Source: Heliocybe sulcata
Taxonomy: Eukaryota; Basidiomycota; Agaricomycetes; Gloeophyllales; Gloeophyllaceae
Direction of reading: 5' to 3'
NCBI GenBank assembly: GCA_004369045.1
Contig: ML213509.1
Location: forward strand, 124,001 to 188,000
DNA length: 64,000 nucleotides
Translations under genes and position numbers: made by a program
Shown here: positions 44,211 through 54,385 of the stretch, piece after piece
Position numbering within the stretch: the first letter of the stretch is position 1
How the letters are laid out: each line of letters begins with the position of its first letter
The notes under the pieces: model-generated
What the model saw: the letters and a program-made list of their open reading frames with translations, nothing else
The model's database searches: none
Told to the model about the DNA's origin: nothing

Positions 44211-47200
44211 TCACCGAAGCCGTTCCGCTGGCGTATCTTCCCCTCTGTCCTTCCGTTTCACACCGCGCGGAGTCCTGGGTTTCGCAGGCCGGACATCTTC
44301 GACGATGATATCGTCATCCGAATCATTCGCTGCGGTATTTGCCTGCGCACTATCCTCAGCGGCTAACTTCTTCCGCTCCTCCTCCTTGGCGGCGCGCTCC
44401 TTCTTCCATTCATCGGACAATGAATGTATGCGAGCACTCAGCTCATCCCTGAAATCCCCGATATCTTTTGCCTCCCAGTCAGTCCTACGTTCAAGGTCGG
44501 TTCCTTTCTTCTTGGACTGCCAATGAAGCAATGCAGAATCAGGAACCAGATAGCAGCGACCCAAGATTGCGTTACTCACACGAATGAGACGTGCGGCGCG
44601 ATCGGGATCTTTCATGAACGTCTTCGCAAAGTGTAAGAGGTACAGGCCGCAATCGCAATAATTGGGCTGCAGAGGGACCTGAGTATCGCCAGTCAGTTGC
44701 CCCTATCGAGGGAAGAATATTAGCATGGATGGAACACACATGTGCTTGCAAGCCAATGGCTGGACTAGTTTCCTCCAAATCCTTCTTATCCTTGGCCTCC
44801 ATATGCAAGTATCGCGCGAGCACGTTGATAACTTGCTTATGGCCAGTATTGAGGGAATCTAGAGTGAAAATATACGTGCTACAGGGTATGAGGCATCCCT
44901 TCTTACCTCTATAGCAAGTTCCGCTTACCTTGGGCGTCCGTCGTCGATCGATCCGCGACCTTCCAACGCACTTGCGAGGTCATTCCCTTGTTCTCCTGGA
45001 GGATGGTCGATGTCCATAGGAAACGGTACGGGATCGGACTTCCTCTTTCCTTTCTTCGACGAAGATGAGTAGAACTTGGATGGGGGGACACCGGACTTCC
45101 TCGGGGCATCCCCTGCATCCACAGGTAGGCTTCCCTGCCCTGCGTGGCCTTGGTCTTTTAATGATTCTTCCATCTCAACATCCGACGCTACTGGTGTCAA
45201 GGAGGACGACCTCAGCGAAGGCGCTTCATCCTCGCGTGCATAAATTGGCACAGCTGCGCCATTACCCGTAGCTTCGGTTCCGTTCACGGTAGCAGGCGAC
45301 TCAGGCCTGGCGTCGACCAACTCTGAGCCTGAATGGGATCCCTGGTAATCGAATAGTTGCTCCTCCACAGCATTCTCCTCGCGTTGAGTAGTCGAGGACA
45401 TGCCAGATGCGTTATCTGACATCATCGTATTGGAAGGAGAAGTTTGTCGATTCACGGCCGGAGGTTCCTGATCGACGATCTGTGAGCGGGTGTTCATCTT
45501 GGAGGGTTCGGAGGGAGGCAGGAGAACGTGCTCAGGTTCGTATATTATGGCAAGATGCCAATGAAGACTTGACAGGAAATCAAACGAGGTCTCAGACCTG
45601 AGGAGATGACGACCTACTTTTCATTAATGGGGACAATAAGATATTTCTTCTTGAAAAGATCGAATCTAGACGTCCACTTGCGTACACTTCGGTAACCTTC
45701 CTCGCGACTAATACTCCGTGTGAGATAGGCACGCATCAGAACAGATCAACAAACCTTACTTTCGAGTGTTCAGCTTCTTATAGAAGAAAGAACTGAATAC
45801 ATGTACTTGATCTGCGAGCTCCGGATCCGCTCCCCGCAGCTCATTGAGCCAAAGTCTATGTTCTCTGTCAGTCATGCAGACGAAACGGCGATGGATGGCG
45901 TACTTCAACCCGAACTCAATGAGCGTATCATTGAGAAATTCGCCTGGTCTCAAACGCCAGAGGTCAGACATCGTGATGTTGACTGCACCTGTGCCAGTAG
46001 GCGGATACACTAGTATACTAGGAAGATGTGAGAATACCGCTGAGACAAGGCCATGAAAGGAGCCTTACAGTTCATCTCCGTCACCTTGAGGCGATTCAGG
46101 CCTATTTGACAGCGAAGACCGCGTAGACCTCCTACTCGGTGGCCTTGATAGCTCTGGCTCTGGCTCTACGCTTCCTATCCGCCCTTTGCTGGAAAAAAGC
46201 GTGTATGAGCAAGAGCCCTAGAGGAGAAGGGGATGATACATACTACGCAGGCCGAGGTTTGGGAGGGCCCGAAGCGCTTGCAACTATCGTATTCGTGGAG
46301 GAATCGGTTCCTAGTCGTGATGCTGACTGCCGTCGTGATGACATTGCTGATCGTAAAGAATCAACCGACTCGACCGTTGTGGTCATCGGTGGATTCCTTC
46401 GTCGCGTTTGACGCCATAACGAGTAGGTATTTGTAACTGAAGACCACAATGCCTTCGCAGCAGGAGGACTGCAGAGGACGAGAGTTAGCAGTGCACCACC
46501 AAATGAAGATGACAGCGTAGCACGTACAGCAGAATTTCCGGTCTCTCGTCGGTTAACTGACTCCGAATAGCAGTTATGATACTTTGATAGTGTGTAGTCT
46601 TCCAACCGCCCGCTGTGCTCTTGAACTTGAACGTCAGCAGTCCACTCGCATGTTTGGATCCTATTCAAACATTATTAGAAGGGCAGTGGGTTCATGCGAG
46701 GACAAAGCAAATCAGACCTGGCGTGAACCCGTCGACTGCCAGCGATTTTAACTTCTCCGAGGCAGTCGTCTTCAACTGAATAATAGGGTTCTTTGCGTCT
46801 TTTTCATACTGCAAAAATCGAAACTCAGAGCATACCCTGCAGAATAAGGGAATGAGTTACCGTTAAATGAGACATATCTTGCACAGGTAGATGTCGCACG
46901 ATGTCCCGAGTGGTGTTCCCTTTCCCCTGGCCGCTTAGCACGGTCATCGTATGGGTACTCGTGTCGTAAGAGAAAGTGAAATAATCCACCGCCGCCCCTT
47001 GGGGGGGATGATGCAGAACGCAACCTAGAGACCACGCTTCAAGTGGAAGTTCGAAGACCTTGGAGGATGGGCGCATGACAGCTCTCCCAGATTTGGTGCC
47101 CGACGGCGGTTTCGAGGACGAGGAACTACCTAGATGCTCTTCATGAGAGGCTGGCTTCATCAACAGCGCCTGTCGTATTTATTTCAGCGGCATGTTGTGC

Positions 47201-48327
47201 GGACCGTACATGAAATGAGATTTCGCACCTGTCTCTGGGATTTCATCATCGATTTTCTGCTTGCCGCACGTTTGATTGGGTCGCGTAGATCGATCTCAGG
47301 CACGACGGATGCCTTCTCGAAGAGCTCAGCCTTGCGTTTCGTATTCCCTGCTGGTACAACGCGCGTAGCGTTCGAAGAGCGGCGCTCGTCTAGCGAGGGC
47401 TGTGGATCGTCATTTTCAATGGGATCGTCATCATCATCGATATTGACGACCTCAGGCTTAGCCCGCTCTGCTATCTTCGCCTGGAGTCGACTGGTAGACG
47501 GGCCATCAGAAGGCACACCCCTCCCTGACCGAGACGTGGGCCGACTACTCGGTCCAGCAACGGGTTCATCATCGAAAGGATGGGGTGCTTCATAAGGAGT
47601 ATCGTCCACGGAAATGCAGTTTAATGGATCTGGAGACGAAGGACTCGCTGCGCGCGGACGATGATAGAGAAGCTCTCCTATGTCTTCTTTTGCATCCACG
47701 ACCATGGGTTCAGTTTCAAAGACCTGTATCTTCCGTGTCGTCGGTTTCTTATTCTTGGCCTGTGACTTTGGCGAAGGGGAGGGAATAGTCGAGGTCGATG
47801 CCGTATTATTGTCGCTTCCGCTAGGCAGAGAGTAGCGTGAACGCGGAGCGCGTTTGGTCTGGGGAGCCACAATGTCACCCGGGTCTTGATTCAGGTTGAC
47901 TCTGCGACGTTTTGACGAGGGCGAGCTCCTACCAGGTTTTGGAGACGCAACGCTATATTGCAGTGCGAAATCCTTGGGGTTCGCCTGCGCAGTAGGATTT
48001 CCACTTCGTTTGGTATGCAAGTTGTCGCTGAGTCGACCTCCGGCAAACGGGTTCATGCCCGAGCCTCTATTACTTGCACCCGGAGCAGGGATCGGAGTAG
48101 GTGGCTGCGTCCAACGCCTGTTAGCAGCGCATGAAAAGAATGTCATGGGGGAATAGGACACAATCGTTCAGAGATAACCCACGAGCTCTTTGCAGTGGAG
48201 AACCCGCCACATACCCTGACCCATTCATAGCAGAGTTCGATGCATCCCTTCGGTTGGCAGGATTTGTGCCAGTACCGTTCGCAACCCCGTGCAAATTACT
48301 GATTCCTTGACGGTCGGCTTTGTTCAT
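44211..48327 (-). CDS. ulp2: ULP2/SENP6-type SUMO protease
   Basis: Fourteen exons give 1131 residues: 48179-48327, 47229-48117, 46861-47169, 46718-46808, 46528-46660, 46247-46468, 46069-46188, 45904-46017, 45760-45855, 45618-45707, 44929-45567, 44740-44878, 44580-44678 and 44211-44516. The N-terminal half is Ser/Pro-rich and disordered, with acidic DDDDD-type runs that may act as SUMO-interacting regions. The C48 peptidase domain starts with YPPTGTGAVNIT and RLRPGEFLNDTLIEFGLK. The triad is His740 (NLHW), Asp958 (TLDSL) and Cys1007 (YCDCG), with the oxyanion Gln at 1001. His and Asp are 218 residues apart instead of about 20, because an insertion of about 200 acidic, Ser-rich residues splits the domain, as is typical of Ulp2 and SENP6/7 but not Ulp1. 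It removes SUMO chains in the nucleus. Confidence 0.93.
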
Positions 48328-48753
48328 TGACAAGGAGGAGGAAGCGTAGGCTTGCAGGTATCCAGAACGTGGGCAGCGATGGGCATACAGGCCCTAGTAA
48401 TTTCGAAGTAATAATATGACTGCCAGAAACCAGACGGCGCCGGCACGTGCAGGCGCGAGGCGCGTCAAGTAAATTGCTTTATGCGCGACCCGAGTGGGTC
48501 CTAGCCTACACATCCCATGCTACGGCTACAGTAATATTGTACAGCGGTAGATAACCCTACTATACTGGTACTGCATTGGCGGTACGGCATCCGTGCATCA
48601 GAGTCGTAACGTAGGGATAAACCATTCACACCTCTCCAGCACAGGACTCTTGAAGGGTCGAGAAAACCATGTCTCTGGTTGAGCAGAGTGCAAATAAAGT
48701 CATTCCAGCCGTGCCACGTTCCAAGCTCAAGGAGACCTATGGGAGAGTGGCCC
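48328..48753. other. Intergenic region between FOL3 and ULP2
   Basis: A 426-base interval with no supportable gene: the ULP2 promoter side and the 3' end of the dihydrofolate synthase gene. A minus-strand frame at 48501-48767 has no protein pattern. Confidence 0.45.
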
Positions 48754-50364
48754 CTAGTCTGCCCCACTTATCAACCTGTAGAGATCGGCAACCAGGTACA
48801 AGCTGCCGGCCAGCACCACCAGGTTCTCGTCGTCTTTTCCACAGCTAGAGACCGATCCCGCCCATTGCAGAGCCGCGATAAGCTGCTTCCTATTTGGCGC
48901 CTCTTCATCCGGGGTGCTCCAGATCTCTGCATCAGGAACCAGCGAATAAACTGCTTCTCGTAAAGTTGAAGGGGGGACTGACTTGATCCAGGGCATCCCA
49001 TCTGGCAGTGTGAATCGCAACAATGCTACCCGCACTTTCAAAACCGTGAACGATGCTGCAGGCAGAACAGGTGGCAGAAGAGGTGCCAACGTTTGCAGCG
49101 GAGTTTTCGGTGGTGAGTCAGAGAGTGAGAGTATATACGTCACTGTCATCTCTCGCGGAGAGGAAGCAGCAGCGGCCACAGAAAGGAGGGATGACACATA
49201 GTCGGCTAAGGTGGCAGATGAGGCAGGGTTGTGTGCACCGTCGGCCAAAATCGTCATTTGTTTAGATATGTCGCCGGGTGCTGACACCATGATACTGTGC
49301 CAAGATAGCCGACCCGGCCAGGACACGGAACTGATGCCACAAGATATAGTGTCGGAGGTTATTCGTTGCCTGAGCTGGAGCGCCTTGCAGGGTGCACTGC
49401 CAGATGAATAGACGACGAGAGAGGAAATGATATGCAGAGCCACACCTAGGTTCGATAGTTGGTGGTCCCCGTGCAAGGGAAGTGATGCGCGTACTGGGTC
49501 GGGAAAACACGGTAACAGGATTTCTACAGGCCTAGGACCAGCGCCCCTGAAGGGCGCCTGAGATGAAGATGGCTTAGGTCCGTCGATCTCTTCGTCCCAT
49601 TCTCTTCGTATTGCGGGCCTTGCACGAACCAGCTGAGCCCCGACCGACCCAACGAGGTTGCTAACAATCTCTTCCACCTCCGGGTACTTTTGCGGACCGA
49701 GGACGAACGGCTTACCTGGTCTGGCAATGGCTGCTTTCTCTTTGGCGATTGCACCAGGAGTGTCTCCTAAGAAAGCCTGATGGTCCAAGTCCACTGATGT
49801 CAAGGCAGACACAGCAACAAATTCATCTGGTATAACGTTCGTCGCGTCCAAGCGACCACCCATTCCAACTTCCAGTACCACAATATCGACTTGCTCTTGC
49901 TCGAATATCATCAGGGCAGTAGAGGTCAGCCGCTCGAAATTGCTCGCTCCAATACCATGCTGACGATCTGTCTCCTCGACAAGCTCTCTAGTGGTTGCAT
50001 AGGTCTCTGGAGAGACAGGCTTATCGTCGAGCGCGATAGAGTCGCGCACGGAGATGAGATGCGGACTATTGAACCTCCCAACCTTCAGGGGCGGCGAGGA
50101 CGTCCGTAGGATAGATGACACAAGGGAAGAGACGCTCCCCTTTCCATTCGTACCAGCTATATGGATAGTAGGTCGAGTGTAAGGTGGTAAATGGGATAGA
50201 AGCTTGCGGATGCGATCCAGAGTCAGATCAATTGACATCGCAGGGCAGTTGAGGATAGATTGATGGGCGTGGCGTACAGTCCGGGGCTTAGCTGTGCGGG
50301 CAACCTCTGTAGCCCCAATCCTCTGCAGGCGTGAACAAGAGGAAACCAGCACGCAGCGGAACAT
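48754..50364 (-). CDS. fol3: Dihydrofolate synthase (FolC family)
   Basis: A single exon of 536 codons, rare in this window. The enzyme couples glutamate to dihydropteroate with ATP to make dihydrofolate. The P-loop HIAGTNGKGS lies at about 68-77, then FNSPHL, LEVGMGGRLDATN, IAKEKAAIARPG with the conserved Lys, HGDHQLSNLG and DGAHNP, all in FolC order. The segment around MSIDLTLDRI at residue 43 matches the usual fungal N-terminus, so translation may begin there (50238). The 42 extra residues from the ATG at 50364 are rich in Arg and Ser with one acidic residue, as in a mitochondrial targeting peptide. Both starts may be used, giving two locations. Fungal folylpolyglutamate synthase is the main alternative, but the sequence fits Fol3 better. 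Confidence 0.9.
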   Translation of the reverse strand: MFRCVLVSSCSRLQRIGATEVARTAKPRTVRHAHQSILNCPAMSIDLTLDRIRKLLSHLPPYTRPTIHIAGTNGKGSVSSLVSSILRTSSPPLKVGRFNSPHLISVRDSIALDDKPVSPETYATTRELVEETDRQHGIGASNFERLTSTALMIFEQEQVDIVVLEVGMGGRLDATNVIPDEFVAVSALTSVDLDHQAFLGDTPGAIAKEKAAIARPGKPFVLGPQKYPEVEEIVSNLVGSVGAQLVRARPAIRREWDEEIDGPKPSSSQAPFRGAGPRPVEILLPCFPDPVRASLPLHGDHQLSNLGVALHIISSLVVYSSGSAPCKALQLRQRITSDTISCGISSVSWPGRLSWHSIMVSAPGDISKQMTILADGAHNPASSATLADYVSSLLSVAAAASSPREMTVTYILSLSDSPPKTPLQTLAPLLPPVLPAASFTVLKVRVALLRFTLPDGMPWIKSVPPSTLREAVYSLVPDAEIWSTPDEEAPNRKQLIAALQWAGSVSSCGKDDENLVVLAGSLYLVADLYRLISGAD

Positions 50365-50717
50365 ACGGCGACGATAACAATAATTATCATTCTAATAATA
50401 TCCTGGAAAACATGAGTCGAAAATAATGACTTAACGGGATCTTATACATTTCCGGCAGAACCGAAATTTGTGAACAGATGCGCCGGTGGCTGAGGCGTAC
50501 TGAAGCTTCAAGGCCGTTCTTCGTTCTCGTCCTCGACTACAAGATCCTACCCTCAACCGCGCTCGATATCATCCCAACATAGCCGCTGCGTAATCGGAGG
50601 AACATAGGATAATTCTGACCTTAAAAGGGCATACACTGCCCTGTCCAGCGGCATGTGGTGAGTACGCCTTCCTCAAGAACATGAATTCAATCTGACAGAC
50701 TATGTCCCAGCTAACTT
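50365..50717. promoter_or_regulatory. Divergent promoter region of FOL3 and the repeat-bearing gene
   Basis: 353 bases lie between starts at 50364 (minus) and 50718 (plus). A donor-like gtgagt at 50659 and an acceptor-like cag at 50697-50699 could mark an intron in the leader of the plus-strand gene; splicing it does not create an upstream coding exon. No specific binding site is claimed. Confidence 0.4.
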
Positions 50718-53700
50718 ATGTTCCTTTGTCGTCGCCGATTCTTGAACGCATACTTTACGGAGAGACCGCCACTGTTGCTCCCTAGCATCCGATATTTTGC
50801 TTCGAAGAAGCGAGCTGGAATAGGCATCAATGAAGACGACCCGTTCGATGTGCCCAGAAGTGTTGGGAACAAGAGGCCTTCTTTGCGGTCATCACTCGAC
50901 CATACCTCCCTCCTCAATAGACTCGGAACAGCTGTCCAGGTCACCAAAGAGACGGAAGCTGAGCTCGAGCTTCGGCGAGCACCCTCGAGCGAAGAGGTCA
51001 AAAGTGTTCGAGAGAAGCCGCGGCCCGGCACCACAGTCAGCCCTTTACCGCTCGGACGATCCGGTAGCGTCGACGAGCAGCCCTTCAAGATTAGCGTTGC
51101 CCGAAACGGACTGTCTGAGCACGAGAAGGCGGCATTGCAGAATCCCAGGGCTCCTGCCAGCAACTCAGAGCTCGAGCTGGGAGTTAATGGTCTGCCCAAA
51201 GAATTTTCTGGACATCGTGACTCGCAGAGAACTGCCTCCAACTTGCACCTGGCCCAAATACCCCCTCCGGCGCAAAGAACAGCTATCAAGGTCACGCGTG
51301 ATTCGCAAAAAACCGCCTCCAATATGCACCTGGCCCAGAGACCTCCCCAGACGCAAAGAACAGCTATCAAGGTTACCAAAAAGGAGGAAGTTGGGCCCCG
51401 GAGAGCAGGTTCGAACAAAGAGGTCAAAGGTGTTCAAGAGAAGCGGCAGCCCAGCAACACAATCAGACCTATACCGCACGGACCATCCAGTGGTGTCGAC
51501 GAGCAGCCCTCTAAGGTTAGCGTTGTCCGAAACGGACTGTCTGAGCAGGAGAGGGCGGCAACGCAAACTTCCAGGACTCCTGCTAGCGGCTCAGAGCGCG
51601 AGCTGGGAGTTGACGGTCTGTCCAAAGAGCCCGCTGGACAGCGTGCTTCGCAGAGAACTACCTCCAACCTACATCTGGCCCCGATACGTTCTAAGGCGCA
51701 AGCGAAGTCGTATGGGTTGGCACCCGGGTCTGGTCTCCGTCCAGCCCAGCAGGCAGCGGGAGTCCCTCATTTCTCCATCGACGATCTCACCTCCGGTCCG
51801 AACAAAGAGGAAAACAGCCTTCACCTATACCTCCACTATCACGGAAACGACCCTCAGAAGTTATCCAGTTTCCCTGCGCGTGCATTTTTCAATGCTGGCC
51901 AGAGAGCTTCTTACCTTGGTCAACTGGACGCTCTGGATAATATCGCGAGAGACCTGCTGCAGTTCTACAGAGGCGAGGCCGGAGAAGCTGACAATGAACA
52001 GCGCTGCAACGCATTGGCCGAGTTCCTCACGTTGTTCAGTGGTGACGGTTTTCTCAAGGACACTACCGTTTTGGCCATGTTCGATGCGTGCGTAGAATGT
52101 GGGGGTTCCAATCTTAGTTTCTCGGTTTCGCCCAAAATGCTGGACCGAATCACGGAAGCGCTGATTGAGACGCATATCAAGCAGCCGCTCGGGTCAGTGT
52201 ATGCTCCTACTGCTCAGCGATTCGTGAACGTCCTCATTTCCGCCGTGCGGATGGTCCCCACCACGAAAAGAAGAGCCTTTAGAAGCGAGCCTCCAGATCT
52301 AGCCGCAAAGCTTTTCAGACTCATTCTAGCATATATCATTGCGGACCATCACGACGTGGCTCTCGATATATTCCAAAGGCTTGTTGACTTGTCTCTTATC
52401 CCCATGGAGGCAATTACTTACGCCGAGGAGTTATACGAGTCTTCCAAGGACTTCCGTCTTATCGTCCTTTCTGCTCTAGTGAAAACATGCCTCAAATGGA
52501 ACTGGCCACGCCAAGCGGTGCCGCTAGCGACGTACTTGATAGAATCATACTCAGTACTCATCGAGGAGATCAAGGTAATCACCGAATTACTACTGGAATC
52601 TCTGCTCGAAGACAGGACCCTGCGGTCTCTCAAGCAGGCCCAGCTGTTGGCATCTCTCTTCGTCACACGCACGTCAACAGATGTGCTGCTTCCCGATTCT
52701 TTCGTCTCCGGGATATATAAACGGTCATTTGAGCTGAAAAATGAGCCCAGGGACAAGACGTTCGGTGTCGATGCCGGTGACATTGCTGAAGCGATGTACG
52801 ACATGACACAGCGATCGAAAAATGTCGAGAAGCATGTGTACCCCCCACCTGATGGGAGTACGGTACTATGGTTCCTCGGCCACCTGACACACAAGTCTAA
52901 CAACCAGGGTCTAGCTCGGCAGCTCGTACAGCAATATATTGACGGGCCCGTAGATCTGCCCGCTGAAGCTCGGGGCGATATGGTCTACCTAGCTGCTTTG
53001 AATGGCTTCGGTACGGCTGCGCGAACGCTCTGGGAACGGTATGCTGGAGAAGGCTTGTCACAGATCGCGCCCGCACAGACTTCCAGTTCTCAAGAGATCC
53101 AAGACAAGCGCCTTGTCACTGGACATGCAGGCGCCTCTGTCAGGATGGTTAGTATGTTCACTAGTTTCGCTGAGAGAGAGATCGCGAGGGTGCAGTCGCT
53201 CGAACAAATTATCGCCGACCAGATGAAGTCTTCGCTTGCGCAGCCTGCTCCAGAGCAGGTCAGGAGCAGACTAATGACGGTGCAAGAGGAGTTGGACTAC
53301 CACAGACAACGTTCGGACGACTTCAACGCCTTCGCCAGGCTGGTTGCGACCAGGTTCCGGGAGTCAATAGAACCACTCAAGACTGCCGATCATCGCCATC
53401 TGAACGCTCTGGCTCGTATTCACTTCATGCTTGGCGAGATCAACACAGGGTTCACCGCGTTCAAAGTGATGATCGACCGTTATGAGATCCCGGACCACTA
53501 CGACATCAACGTATCGCTCTCTGTGCTCGTGCAGCACGACGCCCGGGCGGCTGGTTCGATTATCAAGGCAATGGTGCAGAAGGGTCTGCAGCCAAGCGAT
53601 GTTGCTCTCGGGACTGTCCTGAACGCCGCGATGGCGCACGGCGACTCCGAGCTTGTGGACTGGCTACTGCACTTCGCCCAGAAGCAGGGCATTAATATCA

Positions 53701-54116
53701 CGATGAAGTCCCTCGCGGCTGGCGTGCATACGAGTCTCACACAAGGCATGGGCAAGGACTCGCGCGCGCGGCGCCGTGAGAACCTCGAGATCATGCTCAA
53801 CATCGTCCGCGCGAATACTGAGGAGCGCTACCTGCCGACGGTTTCGATCGGCAAGATGTGCGTGAATGCAGCCGTGGACGTGGGCTCTGCGGAGCTGGCG
53901 TTCGACTTCTGGCGGATGCTGCTGTGGAAGCGAGCGGACTGGGACGATCTTCAGCAGCGCCAGTTGCGCAGCATGATTGCAGTCCAGGCCCGGAAAGAGG
54001 TGCGAAGTGGGAGTCTGGAGACGGATGCCGCGAGGGAAATGGTGGATACGCTGGGTTTGGTGGACTTCGATGTTGGGGTGTATCACCCATGGACGATTAT
54101 GGATCGTCCCGGATGA
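50718..54116 (+). CDS. Large, probably mitochondrial helical-repeat protein
   Basis: A single exon of 1132 codons. The N-terminus MFLCRRRFLNAYFTERPPLL, followed by more basic residues and IRYFASKKR, has the look of a mitochondrial targeting peptide; RYFAS suggests a cleavage region. Residues about 93-330 are low-complexity and contain internal repeats. From about 380 to the end the protein is almost all helix, with paired-helix units of about 35 residues that resemble pentatricopeptide repeats, for example around DVALDIFQRLVDLSLIPMEA and LARQLVQQYIDGPVDLP. PPR-type proteins bind organelle RNA. I see the pattern but cannot score it, so a general mitochondrial translation or RNA-processing role is inference. 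The lack of introns in 3.4 kb contrasts with most neighbours. Confidence 0.75.
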   Translation: MFLCRRRFLNAYFTERPPLLLPSIRYFASKKRAGIGINEDDPFDVPRSVGNKRPSLRSSLDHTSLLNRLGTAVQVTKETEAELELRRAPSSEEVKSVREKPRPGTTVSPLPLGRSGSVDEQPFKISVARNGLSEHEKAALQNPRAPASNSELELGVNGLPKEFSGHRDSQRTASNLHLAQIPPPAQRTAIKVTRDSQKTASNMHLAQRPPQTQRTAIKVTKKEEVGPRRAGSNKEVKGVQEKRQPSNTIRPIPHGPSSGVDEQPSKVSVVRNGLSEQERAATQTSRTPASGSERELGVDGLSKEPAGQRASQRTTSNLHLAPIRSKAQAKSYGLAPGSGLRPAQQAAGVPHFSIDDLTSGPNKEENSLHLYLHYHGNDPQKLSSFPARAFFNAGQRASYLGQLDALDNIARDLLQFYRGEAGEADNEQRCNALAEFLTLFSGDGFLKDTTVLAMFDACVECGGSNLSFSVSPKMLDRITEALIETHIKQPLGSVYAPTAQRFVNVLISAVRMVPTTKRRAFRSEPPDLAAKLFRLILAYIIADHHDVALDIFQRLVDLSLIPMEAITYAEELYESSKDFRLIVLSALVKTCLKWNWPRQAVPLATYLIESYSVLIEEIKVITELLLESLLEDRTLRSLKQAQLLASLFVTRTSTDVLLPDSFVSGIYKRSFELKNEPRDKTFGVDAGDIAEAMYDMTQRSKNVEKHVYPPPDGSTVLWFLGHLTHKSNNQGLARQLVQQYIDGPVDLPAEARGDMVYLAALNGFGTAARTLWERYAGEGLSQIAPAQTSSSQEIQDKRLVTGHAGASVRMVSMFTSFAEREIARVQSLEQIIADQMKSSLAQPAPEQVRSRLMTVQEELDYHRQRSDDFNAFARLVATRFRESIEPLKTADHRHLNALARIHFMLGEINTGFTAFKVMIDRYEIPDHYDINVSLSVLVQHDARAAGSIIKAMVQKGLQPSDVALGTVLNAAMAHGDSELVDWLLHFAQKQGINITMKSLAAGVHTSLTQGMGKDSRARRRENLEIMLNIVRANTEERYLPTVSIGKMCVNAAVDVGSAELAFDFWRMLLWKRADWDDLQQRQLRSMIAVQARKEVRSGSLETDAAREMVDTLGLVDFDVGVYHPWTIMDRPG
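50994..51696 (+). repeat. Nested in-frame repeats inside the gene at 50718
   Basis: A segment at about 50994-51270 recurs at about 51420-51696 with a period of 426 bases (142 codons) and high similarity. Both copies contain the core RNGLSE followed by an acidic-basic stretch and ELELGV or ERELGV. Between them an 81-base (27-codon) unit is repeated side by side at about 51219-51299 and 51300-51380, each encoding TASN-HLAQ and QRTAIKVT. All periods are multiples of three and keep the frame open. Confidence 0.85.
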
Positions 54117-54385
54117 TATGGTCTGGGGGAGATGAGTTTGATTAGACTGAAGTTTATATAATGTATAATCATCACAATTGCGCTTCTAATTCACCGCCCT
54201 AGCTCATCGTTTCCATAGACGGTTTATGCCGGATGTTACTTTGCAGGACTTGCTGGAGCGGCAAACGCCGTGTATGTCTTGTCCTGCACATCGAGTCCTG
54301 GGCGTTTGACCAATCCGCTGCACCAGGAGGGAAGCCAGCCCAGCTACGTCTATTAGGGAGCATCAAGGCGCTCTATAGTTCTTAA
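54117..54385. other. Short spacer before AOS1
   Basis: 269 bases between the stop at 54116 and the AOS1 ATG at 54386. A partly self-complementary stretch at about 54245-54335 recalls a tRNA but lacks an internal B box, so it is not called. Confidence 0.4.

Noticed and set aside
54245-54335. tRNA-like stretch upstream of AOS1
   Set aside because: Part of it resembles a D-arm of a leucine tRNA, but there is no GGTTCGANNCC-type B box and the acceptor stem cannot be formed.
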